A DNA stretch of 64,000 nucleotides from Virgibacillus natechei (GTDB lineage Bacteria > Bacillota > Bacilli > Bacillales > Amphibacillaceae): NCBI RefSeq assembly GCF_026013645.1, contig NZ_CP110224.1:682001-746000 (forward strand). The letters run 5' to 3'. A model generated the notes under the pieces. The model saw nothing but the letters and a program-made list of their open reading frames with translations, was not told the origin of the DNA and searched no databases. Below, in pieces: positions 45,072-55,085 of the stretch. Each line of letters starts with the position of its first letter. Position 1 is the first letter of the stretch. The translations under genes were made by a program, and so were the position numbers.

Positions 45072-45734
45072 ATGATTACAAGCGAGCAAATAAACCAATG
45101 TAAAACTGCATTAGTGGATAGGCAAACCGAATTAATTGATCATGTGCAGGATCACTTTGGTAAAACGCTTGAATTAGCAAAAGAATCGGTGGGCGAGCTG
45201 TCAAATTATGATAATCACCCTGCAGATATGGGAACAGAGTTGTATGAAAGAGAAAAGGATATAGCGCTTAATGAACATGCAGAAATGGAGTTAGAAGATA
45301 TTAATGCCGCGTTGCATGCAATTGAAGATGGGACTTACGGAATTTGCAGTAAATGCGGAGAGGATATTCCGTTAGAACGGCTAGAAGCTGTCCCTACTGC
45401 TGATCGATGTATTGCGCATGCCAATGAAACCAATTTCGAACGTAGCAGACCTGTAGAAGAAGAAGTATTTAGCCCAAATATCAATCCGGATGAAGTAACA
45501 GATGAAGAACAAGTCGGCTATGATGCAGAGGATGCCTGGCAAGAGGTAAGCCATTATGGTACATCCGAAACACCATCTGACTTTTATGGAGATAAAGCTG
45601 ATTATGATGAGATGTATCCAAACAGTGATGAAAATGTCGGGGACGCAGAAGATGTGGAGGGTTTTATCTCAGCGGATATGGATGGTACGTACAGTGGAGT
45701 AACACCAAATCATAATAAATATGAAGGTGATTAA
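45072..45734 (+). CDS. yteA: YteA-family TraR/DksA-type zinc-finger protein
   Basis: The 220-residue acidic protein has an N-terminal helical hairpin and a DksA-type zinc finger (CSKCGEDIPLERLEAVPTADRC). The fourth ligand position holds His (CIAH) rather than Cys. A long acidic, Tyr/Asp-rich C-terminal tail follows, as in YteA. YteA is a spore-associated protein of unknown role in B. subtilis. AATGGAGG precedes the ATG. Confidence 0.82.
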   Translation: MITSEQINQCKTALVDRQTELIDHVQDHFGKTLELAKESVGELSNYDNHPADMGTELYEREKDIALNEHAEMELEDINAALHAIEDGTYGICSKCGEDIPLERLEAVPTADRCIAHANETNFERSRPVEEEVFSPNINPDEVTDEEQVGYDAEDAWQEVSHYGTSETPSDFYGDKADYDEMYPNSDENVGDAEDVEGFISADMDGTYSGVTPNHNKYEGD

Positions 45735-45765
45735 TGTGAGCCTTATATTATTTGAAAATAGATAA

Positions 45766-45806
45766 AGACTCCTTCAAAGCAACAAGTTGCATAGAAGGAG
45801 TCTTGT
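45766..45806. terminator. Bidirectional terminator between yteA and the HtrA gene
   Basis: AGACTCCTTC and GAAGGAGTCT form a perfect stem; T-rich bases follow on the plus strand and a T run follows on the minus strand. Confidence 0.7.
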
Positions 45807-45817
45807 TTCATTCATCA

Positions 45818-47089
45818 TTATAGTTCTTCTTGTTGCTCATTTTCTTCACCTTGCAGTTCAAGGGTTGCGGTTTCCTGGTTTCCGTCCCTGTAATACTCTA
45901 TTTCAACCGTATCACCAATATTATTATCATCAGAATACAGATTTTGCCTTAAATCTAAAATGGATGTTATTTCTTCCCCATCGATTTCAGTAATGACATC
46001 AAACTGTTGTAAATTAGCTTCATCTGCTCCTGAATTTGTTTGAACATCTGCGATTACCATTCCGCCTTCTAGGTCCTCTGGTAAGCTTATTTCATTCCGG
46101 TATTGGGGTGGAACTTGATTTAGGCTTACGGTGCTAATTCCGATTACAGGCCGTTGAATTTCCCCACTTACTTCAAGTTGTTCCATAACCGGTAATGCTT
46201 CATCAATAGGGATAGCAAAACCAATACCTTCTACAGCCTGTTGCGCGATTTTCATCGAGTTGATTCCAATTACTTCCCCATCTCCGTTGACTAATGCTCC
46301 GCCACTATTCCCAGGGTTAATGGCAGCGTCTGTTTGAATAACTTCTGTTACCCAATCAGGCTGCCCGTTACCTGTTGTATCCACACTAATGGAACGTTCC
46401 AAGCCACTGACAATTCCTTGTGTAACGGTGTTCGCAAACTCCAGTCCAAGCGGATTTCCGATAGCTGCAACTGTTTCGCCAACTTGTAAATCACCAGAAG
46501 AACCTAAACTGGCAATGGTATCAACGTTTTCCCCATCAATTTGTAATACTGCTAAATCCGTTAAAGCATCCGTCCCTAAAACTTCGGCTGGGACTTGTTC
46601 ATCATCATTTAAGACAACCTCAATTTCTTCAGCATCTTGAACCACATGCTGATTTGTTACAATATAGGCATCGTCATCCTCTTTCTTATAAATAATACCT
46701 GAACCGGTTCCAGCGTCTTCGCTTTCTTCCCAAATCGATTGCTGTTGGAGATTCTTAACTCCCACTACTGCTTGAGATGCTTCGCTCATATTTGTAGCGG
46801 TATCTGCATCTCCTGAAGCTAATGTTTCTACAACTTCTGTTGGCTCATCTTCTGTGGAGTCGGTTGCCCCTGAAGACTCTGTCGTTTCATTTAACGGGAT
46901 CGTTCCACTATTAAATAATAAAACGACGATGACCGCGGAAATCACCCCACCTACGATGCCGCCAAAGAACGTATTCATACCTGGTCTGTTCGGTTTCTCT
47001 GACGCCCGTTTTTCTGTTGTATTCTCATTATCACTTGTTTCTTCTTCTACCGTTTGATTATGTGATTGGTTTTCTTCATTATTATCCAT
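45818..47089 (-). CDS. htrB: HtrA-type membrane-anchored serine protease
   Basis: The 423-residue protein has a charged cytoplasmic N-terminus, one membrane anchor (FFGGIVGGVISAVIVVLLF, about residues 40-58), an acidic linker, the trypsin-like domain and one PDZ domain (about 315-405). The triad is His in TNQHVV, Asp in TDLAVLQI and Ser in GNSGGAL. It degrades or refolds misfolded exported protein at the membrane surface. It is divergent from a two-component system, the same arrangement as htrB-cssRS in B. subtilis, so secretion-stress control is likely. I start at 47089 (GGGGG 9 bases upstream). Confidence 0.88.
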   Translation of the reverse strand: MDNNEENQSHNQTVEEETSDNENTTEKRASEKPNRPGMNTFFGGIVGGVISAVIVVLLFNSGTIPLNETTESSGATDSTEDEPTEVVETLASGDADTATNMSEASQAVVGVKNLQQQSIWEESEDAGTGSGIIYKKEDDDAYIVTNQHVVQDAEEIEVVLNDDEQVPAEVLGTDALTDLAVLQIDGENVDTIASLGSSGDLQVGETVAAIGNPLGLEFANTVTQGIVSGLERSISVDTTGNGQPDWVTEVIQTDAAINPGNSGGALVNGDGEVIGINSMKIAQQAVEGIGFAIPIDEALPVMEQLEVSGEIQRPVIGISTVSLNQVPPQYRNEISLPEDLEGGMVIADVQTNSGADEANLQQFDVITEIDGEEITSILDLRQNLYSDDNNIGDTVEIEYYRDGNQETATLELQGEENEQQEEL

Positions 47090-47344
47090 AATGTAAGCCC
47101 CCATTTCATTCTATGATTGTAAATTTAATTATACAGGATGGATTTGGGAAAAATACAGTAGAAATGTGGTAGAAATATGTAAAAGTTATTACCGCAGTAG
47201 TTTAATGGGTAGCCTATTATGTATGGAACTCACCAATAAAATGAAAATGCAAGACTGGTATTTTTATTTTCAAAGAGAGCAATTATGAATTTGATTTGTT
47301 AAACTAAATATAATTATTTAAATCGGGAAAAGGTGAATGTGCAA

Positions 47345-48031
47345 ATGGGTTATCATATTGGAGTTGTAGAAGATGACACGAATATACAAAATATAGTAAC
47401 AGCGTACTTAAAAAAAGAAGGTTTCACAGTTACGGTTCTGGGGTCTGCCGAAAAGGCATGGGGTGAATGGGAAATAAACCCGCCTGATATGTGGATTTTA
47501 GATCTCATGCTTCCAGGTATGGACGGGTATGAATTTTGTAAAAAAATAAGAAATGAAAGTGATGTACCCATTATTATCATCTCTGCAAAGGATGAGGAGA
47601 TAGATAAGATTCTGGGACTTGAATTAGGTGGAGATGATTACCTTACTAAACCATTCAGTCCAAGAGAATTAATCGCTCGTGTAAAGCGATTATTTAAACG
47701 TTCTATCGCAACAGCGGAAGAACTGGTACAGGAAAAAGTCAAAGTGGATCAATTAGTAATGCATAAGAATGATCGACGGGTGTTTTGGGATGGGCTTGAA
47801 CAAGATGTAACGACAAAGGAATTTGATATATTAGTGCTTTTCGCTGAAAATACCAATCGAGCATTTTCACGAGAGGACTTATTAGAAAGGGTATGGGGGG
47901 ATGATTACTTCGGAAGTGACCGAGCTGTAGATGATTTGGTGAAACGGATCCGAAAGAAATTTGCAACGTTACAATTAGAAACAATATGGGGTTATGGATA
48001 CCGTTTGCGACATGAAGAGGTCAATAAATGA
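47345..48031 (+). CDS. cssR: OmpR-family response regulator, CssR-like
   Basis: The 228-residue regulator has the receiver domain (acidic pair EDD, phospho-Asp in WILDLMLPGMDG, Lys in YLTKPFSPRELIARV) and a winged-helix DNA-binding domain (TTKEFDILVLFAENTNRAFSREDLLERVWG in part). It overlaps the kinase by 4 bases (ATGA). The divergent HtrA protease gene identifies the pair as the likely secretion-stress CssRS system. Start at 47345 with AAAAGGTG 9 bases upstream. Confidence 0.85.
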   Translation: MGYHIGVVEDDTNIQNIVTAYLKKEGFTVTVLGSAEKAWGEWEINPPDMWILDLMLPGMDGYEFCKKIRNESDVPIIIISAKDEEIDKILGLELGGDDYLTKPFSPRELIARVKRLFKRSIATAEELVQEKVKVDQLVMHKNDRRVFWDGLEQDVTTKEFDILVLFAENTNRAFSREDLLERVWGDDYFGSDRAVDDLVKRIRKKFATLQLETIWGYGYRLRHEEVNK

Positions 48032-49359
48032 AACTTCAATATCAGTTGAATATTGCGTTTACAACGCTGTTAATTGTTATTATGAGTGTTACAGGATATG
48101 TCATCTACTCCCTTATTTTGGACTTGTTGATTGAGGATGAACGTCGACATTTGGAGCAAACAGGGGAGACGCTTGTCAGTGTGCTGACTGATTCATATGG
48201 AACAAGGGAAGAGATCCAACAAACAAATGAGTTCTTACAAGACCAGGATTTACATCTTTTCTTGTATGATCGATTTCAAGATACGGTGCTTTCTTCGACG
48301 ATGCCAGATCGTATCGTAGATGGTTTTCGGCAAAATAATAGTTTTGCCGAAAATACAGAAAACCTCTGGGAATTTGGGAATCACAATTATGTGACATCAA
48401 GGATTGTGTTTCAACCAGAAGGCACAGGGCTCGAGTTAATTCTGTTAACCCCAATGAATGATTTACAAGCTGTACAACAGGATTTCGTTACACGTTTACT
48501 TCTTGTGTTTCTAATCGGTGCAATAGCGGCTGTATTACTTAGTACATTTTTAACCACTAAATTAGTAACACCACTTACACAATTAAAATGGCAACTAAAA
48601 AAGATAGAGAAGCGGCAATTTGATGATATAGAACGTATTAAGGCAACAGGGGAGATTAAAGAAGTCGAGCAAAGCGTATATGAAATGGCTGAAGAACTCA
48701 GGCGATACATGCACACCCAGCAAACTTTCTTTCAAAACGCGAGTCATGAATTAAAAACGCCACTCATGACGATACAAGGCTATGCAGAAGGTATTAGGGA
48801 TCATGTTTTTGAAGAAAAGGATCAAGAAAAAGGTTTGGAAATAATGATGGCAGAAGTCAGTCGATTAAAGACGATCATTAATGAAATGATTTTATTAGCT
48901 AAATTGGATAGTGAGCCAACTGCCTATGAATCAGCTGAAATAAATATTCCGATATTGATCGACCAAGTTGCGGACCGGATGTTACCATTGGTGAGTGAAA
49001 AAGGTATAGACTTCCATCAGAATGTAGAAGTTGATTCTACTTTAGTTGCAGATGAAGAAAAATTACTAAGGGCATTATTGAATTTGACAATCAACGGAAT
49101 ACGACACGCTAATTCACAAGTTAATCTTAACGTGTATAAAAGAAATCAAATGATTGTAATGACAATTGAAGACGATGGAGAAGGGATTCCAGAAGACTTG
49201 ATTCCGCATATTTTTCACAGGTTTGTAAAAGGTAAAAATGGGGAAACTGGTTTAGGGTTGGCTATTGCACGTGCAATTATTGAACAATCTGGTGGAAAAA
49301 TTAGACTTGCTAAGTCTGAAATTGGTGGAGCAAAATTCGAAGTTATTTTTCCAGATTAA
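48028..49359 (+). CDS. cssS: Sensor histidine kinase, CssS-like
   Basis: The 443-residue kinase has two membrane segments (about 8-30 and 150-175) enclosing a ~120-residue extracytoplasmic sensor, a HAMP linker, the phospho-His box SHELKTPLMTIQGYAEG and the ATPase N, G1 and G2 boxes (NLTINGIRHA, EDDGEGIPED, GETGLGLAIARAI). Size and topology match CssS (451). It would sense misfolded secreted protein and act through the regulator just upstream. Confidence 0.86.
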   Translation: MKLQYQLNIAFTTLLIVIMSVTGYVIYSLILDLLIEDERRHLEQTGETLVSVLTDSYGTREEIQQTNEFLQDQDLHLFLYDRFQDTVLSSTMPDRIVDGFRQNNSFAENTENLWEFGNHNYVTSRIVFQPEGTGLELILLTPMNDLQAVQQDFVTRLLLVFLIGAIAAVLLSTFLTTKLVTPLTQLKWQLKKIEKRQFDDIERIKATGEIKEVEQSVYEMAEELRRYMHTQQTFFQNASHELKTPLMTIQGYAEGIRDHVFEEKDQEKGLEIMMAEVSRLKTIINEMILLAKLDSEPTAYESAEINIPILIDQVADRMLPLVSEKGIDFHQNVEVDSTLVADEEKLLRALLNLTINGIRHANSQVNLNVYKRNQMIVMTIEDDGEGIPEDLIPHIFHRFVKGKNGETGLGLAIARAIIEQSGGKIRLAKSEIGGAKFEVIFPD

Positions 49360-49437
49360 TTCAATTTTGCATTATAGGTAATTTTATGAGATACTAGGAT
49401 GGTTTTAATCATCCGTAATAATAGAGGAGCGTCCGTT

Positions 49438-51267
49438 ATGCAATTGAGAGAAGATATTCGTAATATTGCCATTATTGCCCACGTTGACCACGGCAAAACC
49501 ACACTTGTGGATCAGCTGTTAAAATACTCAGGAACTTTCCGTGAAAACGAGCAGGTAGATGAGCGAGCCATGGACACTGGTGATATTGAAAAAGAACGTG
49601 GGATCACTATTTTGGCAAAAAACACGGCAATTAACTATAAAGATACTACGATTAACATATTAGACACGCCTGGCCACGCAGATTTCGGTGGTGAAGTGGA
49701 ACGAATTATGAAAATGGTGGATGGTGTCGCTTTAGTTGTAGATGCTTATGAAGGAACAATGCCGCAAACGCGTTTTGTGTTAATGAAAGCATTAGAGCAA
49801 AAGCTGACACCAATTGTTGTTCTAAATAAAATTGACCGCCCGAATGCAAGGCCATCAGAAGTAATTGATGAGGTTCTGGATTTATTTATCGAACTTGGAG
49901 CTGATGATGAACAGTTGGAATTCCCAGTCGTTTATGCATCTGCTTTAAATGGTACGTCAAGCGAGGAACCAGATCAGCAGGAAGAAACAATGGATCCAGT
50001 TTTCAAGACCATTTTAGATCATATTCCTGCACCGGTAGATACAACAGATGAACCCTTACAGCTTCAGGTAACATTGCTTGATTACAATGATTATGTTGGA
50101 CGTATAGGTGTTGGTCGTATCGTTCGCGGGTCTATCCGTGTCGGTCAGCAAGTAACGGTTATGAAAAAAGATGGTACCCAAAAGTCATTCCGTATTAGTA
50201 AATTATTTGGCTTTACAGGACTGAAAAGAATTGAAATTCAAGAAGCAAAATCTGGGGACATTGTTGCCGTTTCAGGGTTGGAAGATCTTAACGTTGGGGA
50301 GACCATTTGCCCGCAAGATCATCCAGACGCATTACCCATTTTGCGAATTGATGAGCCAACATTACAAATGACATTCTTAGTGAATAATAGCCCTTTTGCA
50401 GGAAAAGAAGGAAAGTATATAACATCTAGACGAATTGAAGAACGCTTGCTGAAACAGCTTGAAACAGATGTGAGCCTTCGCGTTGATCCAACAGAATCCC
50501 CTGATGCATGGATCGTTTCTGGTCGTGGGGAGCTACACTTATCCATCTTGATAGAAAATATGCGCAGAGAAGGATTTGAATTACAACTTTCGAAGCCACA
50601 AGTCATTATCAAAGAAATTGATGGAGAGAAATGCGAACCAATGGAGCGTGTTCAAATAGACGTACCAGAAGACTATACTGGTCCGGTTATGGAGTCTCTT
50701 GGTGATCGAAAAGGCGAAATGCTCGACATGATCAATCATGGTACTGGACAAGTTCGTCTGGAGTTTAAAATACCTTCTCGTGGTCTACTTGGTTATACAA
50801 CTGAGTTTATGACACAAACGCATGGGTATGGAATTATAAATCATACGTTTGATTCTTATGCCCCTGTTGTAAAAGGGGACGTTGGCGGTAGACGTGAAGG
50901 TGTTCTTGTAGGTTTGGAGCAAGGTAAAGCAACCACATACGGAATTATGCAACTTGAAGACCGTGGTACTATTTTTGTTGATCCAGGAAGAGAAATTTAT
51001 GCGGGTATGATTGTAGGCGAGCATAGTCGCGAGAACGACCTTACCGTTAATATTACTAAAGAAAAGCATTTGACGAATATTCGTTCTGCCAACAAAGACC
51101 AAACATCTACGATCCGAAAAACACAAGAAATGTCATTGGAACAATCCATTCAATACTTGGATGACGATGAATATTGTGAAGTAACACCAGAATCCATTCG
51201 CTTGCGTAAGAAAATATTAGACAAAAACGAACGCGAAAAAGCTTCAAAAAAATCTAAATCAAGTTAA
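49438..51267 (+). CDS. typA: Translational GTPase TypA/BipA
   Basis: The 609-residue ribosome-binding GTPase has G1 AHVDHGKTT, G2 RGITI, G3 DTPGHADFGGEVER and G4 NKID, followed by an EF-G-like domain II, domain III/V and the BipA-specific C-terminus. It aids large-subunit assembly under stress and cold. I start at 49438 with AGAGGAG 8 bases upstream; the longer frame has no site. It has its own terminator. Confidence 0.93.
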   Translation: MQLREDIRNIAIIAHVDHGKTTLVDQLLKYSGTFRENEQVDERAMDTGDIEKERGITILAKNTAINYKDTTINILDTPGHADFGGEVERIMKMVDGVALVVDAYEGTMPQTRFVLMKALEQKLTPIVVLNKIDRPNARPSEVIDEVLDLFIELGADDEQLEFPVVYASALNGTSSEEPDQQEETMDPVFKTILDHIPAPVDTTDEPLQLQVTLLDYNDYVGRIGVGRIVRGSIRVGQQVTVMKKDGTQKSFRISKLFGFTGLKRIEIQEAKSGDIVAVSGLEDLNVGETICPQDHPDALPILRIDEPTLQMTFLVNNSPFAGKEGKYITSRRIEERLLKQLETDVSLRVDPTESPDAWIVSGRGELHLSILIENMRREGFELQLSKPQVIIKEIDGEKCEPMERVQIDVPEDYTGPVMESLGDRKGEMLDMINHGTGQVRLEFKIPSRGLLGYTTEFMTQTHGYGIINHTFDSYAPVVKGDVGGRREGVLVGLEQGKATTYGIMQLEDRGTIFVDPGREIYAGMIVGEHSRENDLTVNITKEKHLTNIRSANKDQTSTIRKTQEMSLEQSIQYLDDDEYCEVTPESIRLRKKILDKNEREKASKKSKSS

Positions 51268-51275
51268 ATCTAAAT

Positions 51276-51312
51276 CAGCAAAAGCATGCGTAATGCTTTT
51301 GCTGATTTTTTT
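51276..51312 (+). terminator. Terminator of typA
   Basis: CAGCAAAAGCAT and ATGCTTTTGCTG form a perfect stem with a five-base loop, followed by ATTTTTTT. Confidence 0.85.
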
Positions 51313-51376
51313 GTCTACGTTTGCAACTATTAGGGAATAACAATAAATACCAATCAGTAAAAAATAATGTAAGCCC

Positions 51377-51430
51377 TTGCTTATCTTGTATATACAAGAT
51401 ATAATATTTTATGTAACATGTATATACAAG
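51377..51430 (+). promoter_or_regulatory. Promoter and two TreR operators of the trehalose operon
   Basis: TTGCTT (51377-51382), 17 bp, TATAAT (51400-51405). Operator 1 (51385-51398, CTTGTATATACAAG, perfect dyad) lies in the spacer; operator 2 (51417-51430, CATGTATATACAAG) lies downstream, 32 bp away and so on the same face of the helix. These match the B. subtilis tre operator. Confidence 0.85.
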
Positions 51431-51466
51431 TTTTTGATAAAGATATCAATTGATGGAGGCACACAT

Positions 51467-53392
51467 ATGGCTATAAAGGAAGAAATGATTTACGCGCCGC
51501 TTAGCGGGGAAGTCATTCCACTCGACAATGTACCAGATCCTACATTTTCACAAAAAATGATGGGTGATGGTTTAGCAATAGAACCAAGTGTTGGAAAGGT
51601 AGTTGCTCCATTTGATGGAGAAATCGTACAATTATTTCCCACGAAGCATGCAATTGGCTTGCGGGGTAATTCTGGTGTTGAAGTGTTAATACACATTGGA
51701 CTAGAAACAGTTACCCTTGATGGTGAAGGGTTTGAGGCACATATAAAACAGGGAGATCAAGTGAAAGCAGGTGATCCATTAGTAACGTTTGATTTGGCGT
51801 ATATTAAGGAAAAAGCGGCTAGCGCTATAACGCCAATCATTATAACAAATGGTGATGCACTTGAACGTTTTGAAAAAACGAACGAAACGAAGCTTGTTGC
51901 AGGTGAAACCGTCCTTTTTCAAACGGGAATCAAGAGCGAAGAGAAGGAACCTGAGAAAGATAACGTTAAATCATCGATAGAGTATGGCCAGGAGGCAGAT
52001 GACATTGTTGCAGCTGTAGGCGGAGCGGATAATATACATGCTGCGACACATTGTGTGACGCGTCTACGGTTTGCTTTATCTGATGAAGATTCAGTAGATA
52101 AAGAAGCTATAGAAAATATGGATATTGTAAAGGGCTCTTTTTCAACAAATGGTCAGTTTCAGGTCATAATTGGACAAGGTACGGTTGATAAGGTTTATAA
52201 AGCAATGGTTAAAAATAGTGGTATAGGTGAATCGACAAAAGAGGATGTAAAAGCAGCAAGTGGTGAAAAACAAAATCCATTGCAGCGTGGTATTAAGGTC
52301 TTAGCTGACATATTCATCCCAATCTTACCTGCTATCGTCATGGCTGGTTTGCTCATGGGGATCAATAATATTTTAGCAAATCCAGGTATATTTGGTACAG
52401 ATTCACCATCTGTTATTGAGATGTACCCACAATGGGCTGGAATAGCGGATATGATTGATGTTATTGCCAATACCGCCTTCACCTTCCTGCCAGCATTAAT
52501 TGGTTGGTCTGCAGTGAAGCGGTTTGGCGGAAACGAATTACTCGGTGTTGTTCTTGGCTTAATCATGGTACACCCTGCTTTACTTAATGCATGGGATTAT
52601 GGTGCTGCAGTAGAAGAGGGAACGGTACCGACATGGAATTTATTTGGTTTAGAAGTTGATAAGATTGGTTATCAAGGACAGGTATTGCCTGTATTATTTG
52701 CTTCATGGGTACTAGCAAAAATAGAAATATTCCTTAGAAAACGTGTTATGGATGCGTTGCAATTATTAGTGGTTGCACCAATTGCTTTATTGGTTACCGG
52801 TTTCTTAACATTTATTATTATCGGGCCAGTTATGTTTGGAATAGGTAATTGGATAACAGATGGTTTGGTAGCCATATTTGAATCATATGCAGTCCTTGGT
52901 GGTCTTATTTATGGCGCTGTTTATGGTCCGTTGGTTATTACAGGAATGCATCATACTTTCCTTGCAGTCGATCTTCAGTTGATTGGTGCTACTGATACTA
53001 CCTTCTTATGGCCCATTCTTGCTTTATCCAATATTGCACAAGGAGCCGCAGCGTTTGCGATAATGTTTGCTGCTAGAGAAGAGAAGTTAAAAGGGCTGTC
53101 AGGAACATCAGGTATATCAGCATGGCTCGGTATTACAGAACCAGCGATGTTTGGTGTTAACTTACCATATAAGTATCCGTTTGTTGCTGCGATAATTGGT
53201 TCCTCAATCGCTGGTGCATTTATCACGATGCAAAATGTTCTGGCAACATCCATTGGTGTCGGAGGAGTCCCGGGTATTCTATCCATCGTTCCAGATGGTT
53301 GGGGAGCATTCTTGATTGGAATGGCAATTGTAATCGTCGTACCATTTATTATTACGTACTTGATTGCAAAACGAAAAGTGAACGAAAATTAA
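51467..53392 (+). CDS. treP: Trehalose PTS permease with order IIA-IIB-IIC
   Basis: The 641-residue protein takes up trehalose as trehalose-6-phosphate. Domains in order: EIIA (residues ~5-155, active His76 in VLIHIGLETV), EIIB (~175-250, phospho-Cys196 in THCVTRLRF) and EIIC (~275-640, ten or so membrane segments, with GMHHTF and GITEPAMFGV). In B. subtilis TreP has only IIB-IIC, and related beta-glucoside permeases carry IIA at the C-terminus, so an N-terminal IIA is unusual. It is followed by treA and treR and preceded by two tre operators. GGAGGC lies 7 bases before the ATG. Confidence 0.9.
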   Translation: MAIKEEMIYAPLSGEVIPLDNVPDPTFSQKMMGDGLAIEPSVGKVVAPFDGEIVQLFPTKHAIGLRGNSGVEVLIHIGLETVTLDGEGFEAHIKQGDQVKAGDPLVTFDLAYIKEKAASAITPIIITNGDALERFEKTNETKLVAGETVLFQTGIKSEEKEPEKDNVKSSIEYGQEADDIVAAVGGADNIHAATHCVTRLRFALSDEDSVDKEAIENMDIVKGSFSTNGQFQVIIGQGTVDKVYKAMVKNSGIGESTKEDVKAASGEKQNPLQRGIKVLADIFIPILPAIVMAGLLMGINNILANPGIFGTDSPSVIEMYPQWAGIADMIDVIANTAFTFLPALIGWSAVKRFGGNELLGVVLGLIMVHPALLNAWDYGAAVEEGTVPTWNLFGLEVDKIGYQGQVLPVLFASWVLAKIEIFLRKRVMDALQLLVVAPIALLVTGFLTFIIIGPVMFGIGNWITDGLVAIFESYAVLGGLIYGAVYGPLVITGMHHTFLAVDLQLIGATDTTFLWPILALSNIAQGAAAFAIMFAAREEKLKGLSGTSGISAWLGITEPAMFGVNLPYKYPFVAAIIGSSIAGAFITMQNVLATSIGVGGVPGILSIVPDGWGAFLIGMAIVIVVPFIITYLIAKRKVNEN

Positions 53393-53411
53393 CTAGTAGG
53401 GTGGGTGCTAA

Positions 53412-55076
53412 ATGATGAATGAGGCTTGGTGGAAGAAAGCAGTAGTGTATCAAATTTATCCCAAAAGCTTTAACGATACGACAGGTAATGGGATTGGTGA
53501 TATTCAAGGAATTATTAACAAATTGGATTATATTAAAAAACTAGGTGTCGACGTCATTTGGTTGACACCTGTTTATCAATCGCCACAGAAAGATAATGGT
53601 TATGATATTAGCGATTACTTCTCGATTGAGCCAACCTATGGAACCATGAGTGACTTCGAAGCGTTGTTAGATGAGACGCATAAGCGCGGTATGAAGCTGA
53701 TTATGGACCTAGTGATTAATCATACGTCGACTGAACATGAATGGTTTAAGCAGGCTTCTGCATCGAAAGATAATGAATTTCGAGATTTCTATATTTGGAA
53801 AGATGCAGTTGAAGGCGAAGAACCTAGTAATTGGCAATCTAAATTTGGCGGATCTGCTTGGGAGTATGATGATAAAACCGATCAATATTATTTACACTTA
53901 TTCGATCGAACACAGGCAGATCTAAACTGGGAAAACCCTCAGTTAAGAGAAAAACTCTATGATATGATGCGATTTTGGGCCGAAAAAGGCATTGATGGAT
54001 TCCGTTTGGATGTCATTAATTTGATTTCGAAGGATCAGCGCTTTCCAAGTGATGATACTGGTGATGGTCGAAAGTTCTATACAGATGGCCCACGAATTCA
54101 TGAATTTTTAAATGAAATGAATCAGTCCATTTTGTCACCCTATAAGCTGATGACAGTTGGTGAGATGTCCTCCACAACATTGGAAAATTGCGTGCTGTAT
54201 ACTAGGCCTGAGCGACAGGAACTTGATATGACATTTCAATTCCATCATTTGAAGGTAGATTATCCAGATGGAGAAAAATGGACAAAAGCACCGTTTGACT
54301 TTCTTGAATTGAAACATATTCTATCGAAGTGGCAGACTGGTATGCATGAAGGGAATGGCTGGAATGCGCTGTTTTGGTGTAACCATGATCAGCCACGTGT
54401 TGTTTCTCGTTTTGGCGATGAGGATAAATTCCATAATCAATCAGCGAAAATGCTTGCGACAACCTTGCACATGATGAATGGAACTCCCTATATTTATCAG
54501 GGGGAAGAAATAGGAATGACGAATCCGAATTTTAATTCAATTGAATCCTATCGCGACGTGGAATCGTTAAATGCTTACAAAAATCTACAAGCTGATGGAA
54601 AGTCGGACCGGGAAATAATTGATATTCTAAAACAGAAATCACGTGATAATGCTAGAACACCTATGCAATGGTCAGCAGAAGATAACGCGGGGTTCACCAC
54701 TGCGACGCCTTGGATACCAGTCGCAGCTAATTATCCAGAAATTAATGTGGAAAAGGTAGTGGAGGAGCCGAATTCAATCTTTACTCACTATCAGGAGTTA
54801 ATCAGCTTGCGGAAAAAGTATGATATTATAACGTACGGGGACTTTCAAATGTTATATGAGAGTGATCCGCAAATTTTCGCATATACACGTAATTGGCAAG
54901 GTAGAACATTAGTAGTTGTAAGCAATTTTTATGGAGAAGAGACCACAGTCAATCTTGCTCTGGGTAAAGCAGCTCATGTCGAAGTTTTACTATCGAATTA
55001 TCCAGACTCCATAAAACCATCTGAAGATATGACGTTACGAGCATATGAATCCATTGTGTATTATGTGAACGAATGA
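53412..55076 (+). CDS. treA: Trehalose-6-phosphate hydrolase TreA (TreC)
   Basis: The 554-residue GH13 enzyme splits trehalose-6-phosphate to glucose and glucose-6-phosphate. Markers are WWKKAVVYQIYPKSFNDTTGNG at the start (in part), the regions DLVINHTS, GFRLDVINL (nucleophile Asp), TVGEMSS (acid Glu) and FWCNHDQPR (transition-state Asp). Length fits the family. It begins 20 bases after treP and ends next to treR, forming the usual treP-treA-treR operon. Confidence 0.93.
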   Translation: MMNEAWWKKAVVYQIYPKSFNDTTGNGIGDIQGIINKLDYIKKLGVDVIWLTPVYQSPQKDNGYDISDYFSIEPTYGTMSDFEALLDETHKRGMKLIMDLVINHTSTEHEWFKQASASKDNEFRDFYIWKDAVEGEEPSNWQSKFGGSAWEYDDKTDQYYLHLFDRTQADLNWENPQLREKLYDMMRFWAEKGIDGFRLDVINLISKDQRFPSDDTGDGRKFYTDGPRIHEFLNEMNQSILSPYKLMTVGEMSSTTLENCVLYTRPERQELDMTFQFHHLKVDYPDGEKWTKAPFDFLELKHILSKWQTGMHEGNGWNALFWCNHDQPRVVSRFGDEDKFHNQSAKMLATTLHMMNGTPYIYQGEEIGMTNPNFNSIESYRDVESLNAYKNLQADGKSDREIIDILKQKSRDNARTPMQWSAEDNAGFTTATPWIPVAANYPEINVEKVVEEPNSIFTHYQELISLRKKYDIITYGDFQMLYESDPQIFAYTRNWQGRTLVVVSNFYGEETTVNLALGKAAHVEVLLSNYPDSIKPSEDMTLRAYESIVYYVNE

Positions 55077-55085
55077 GGTATGGAA

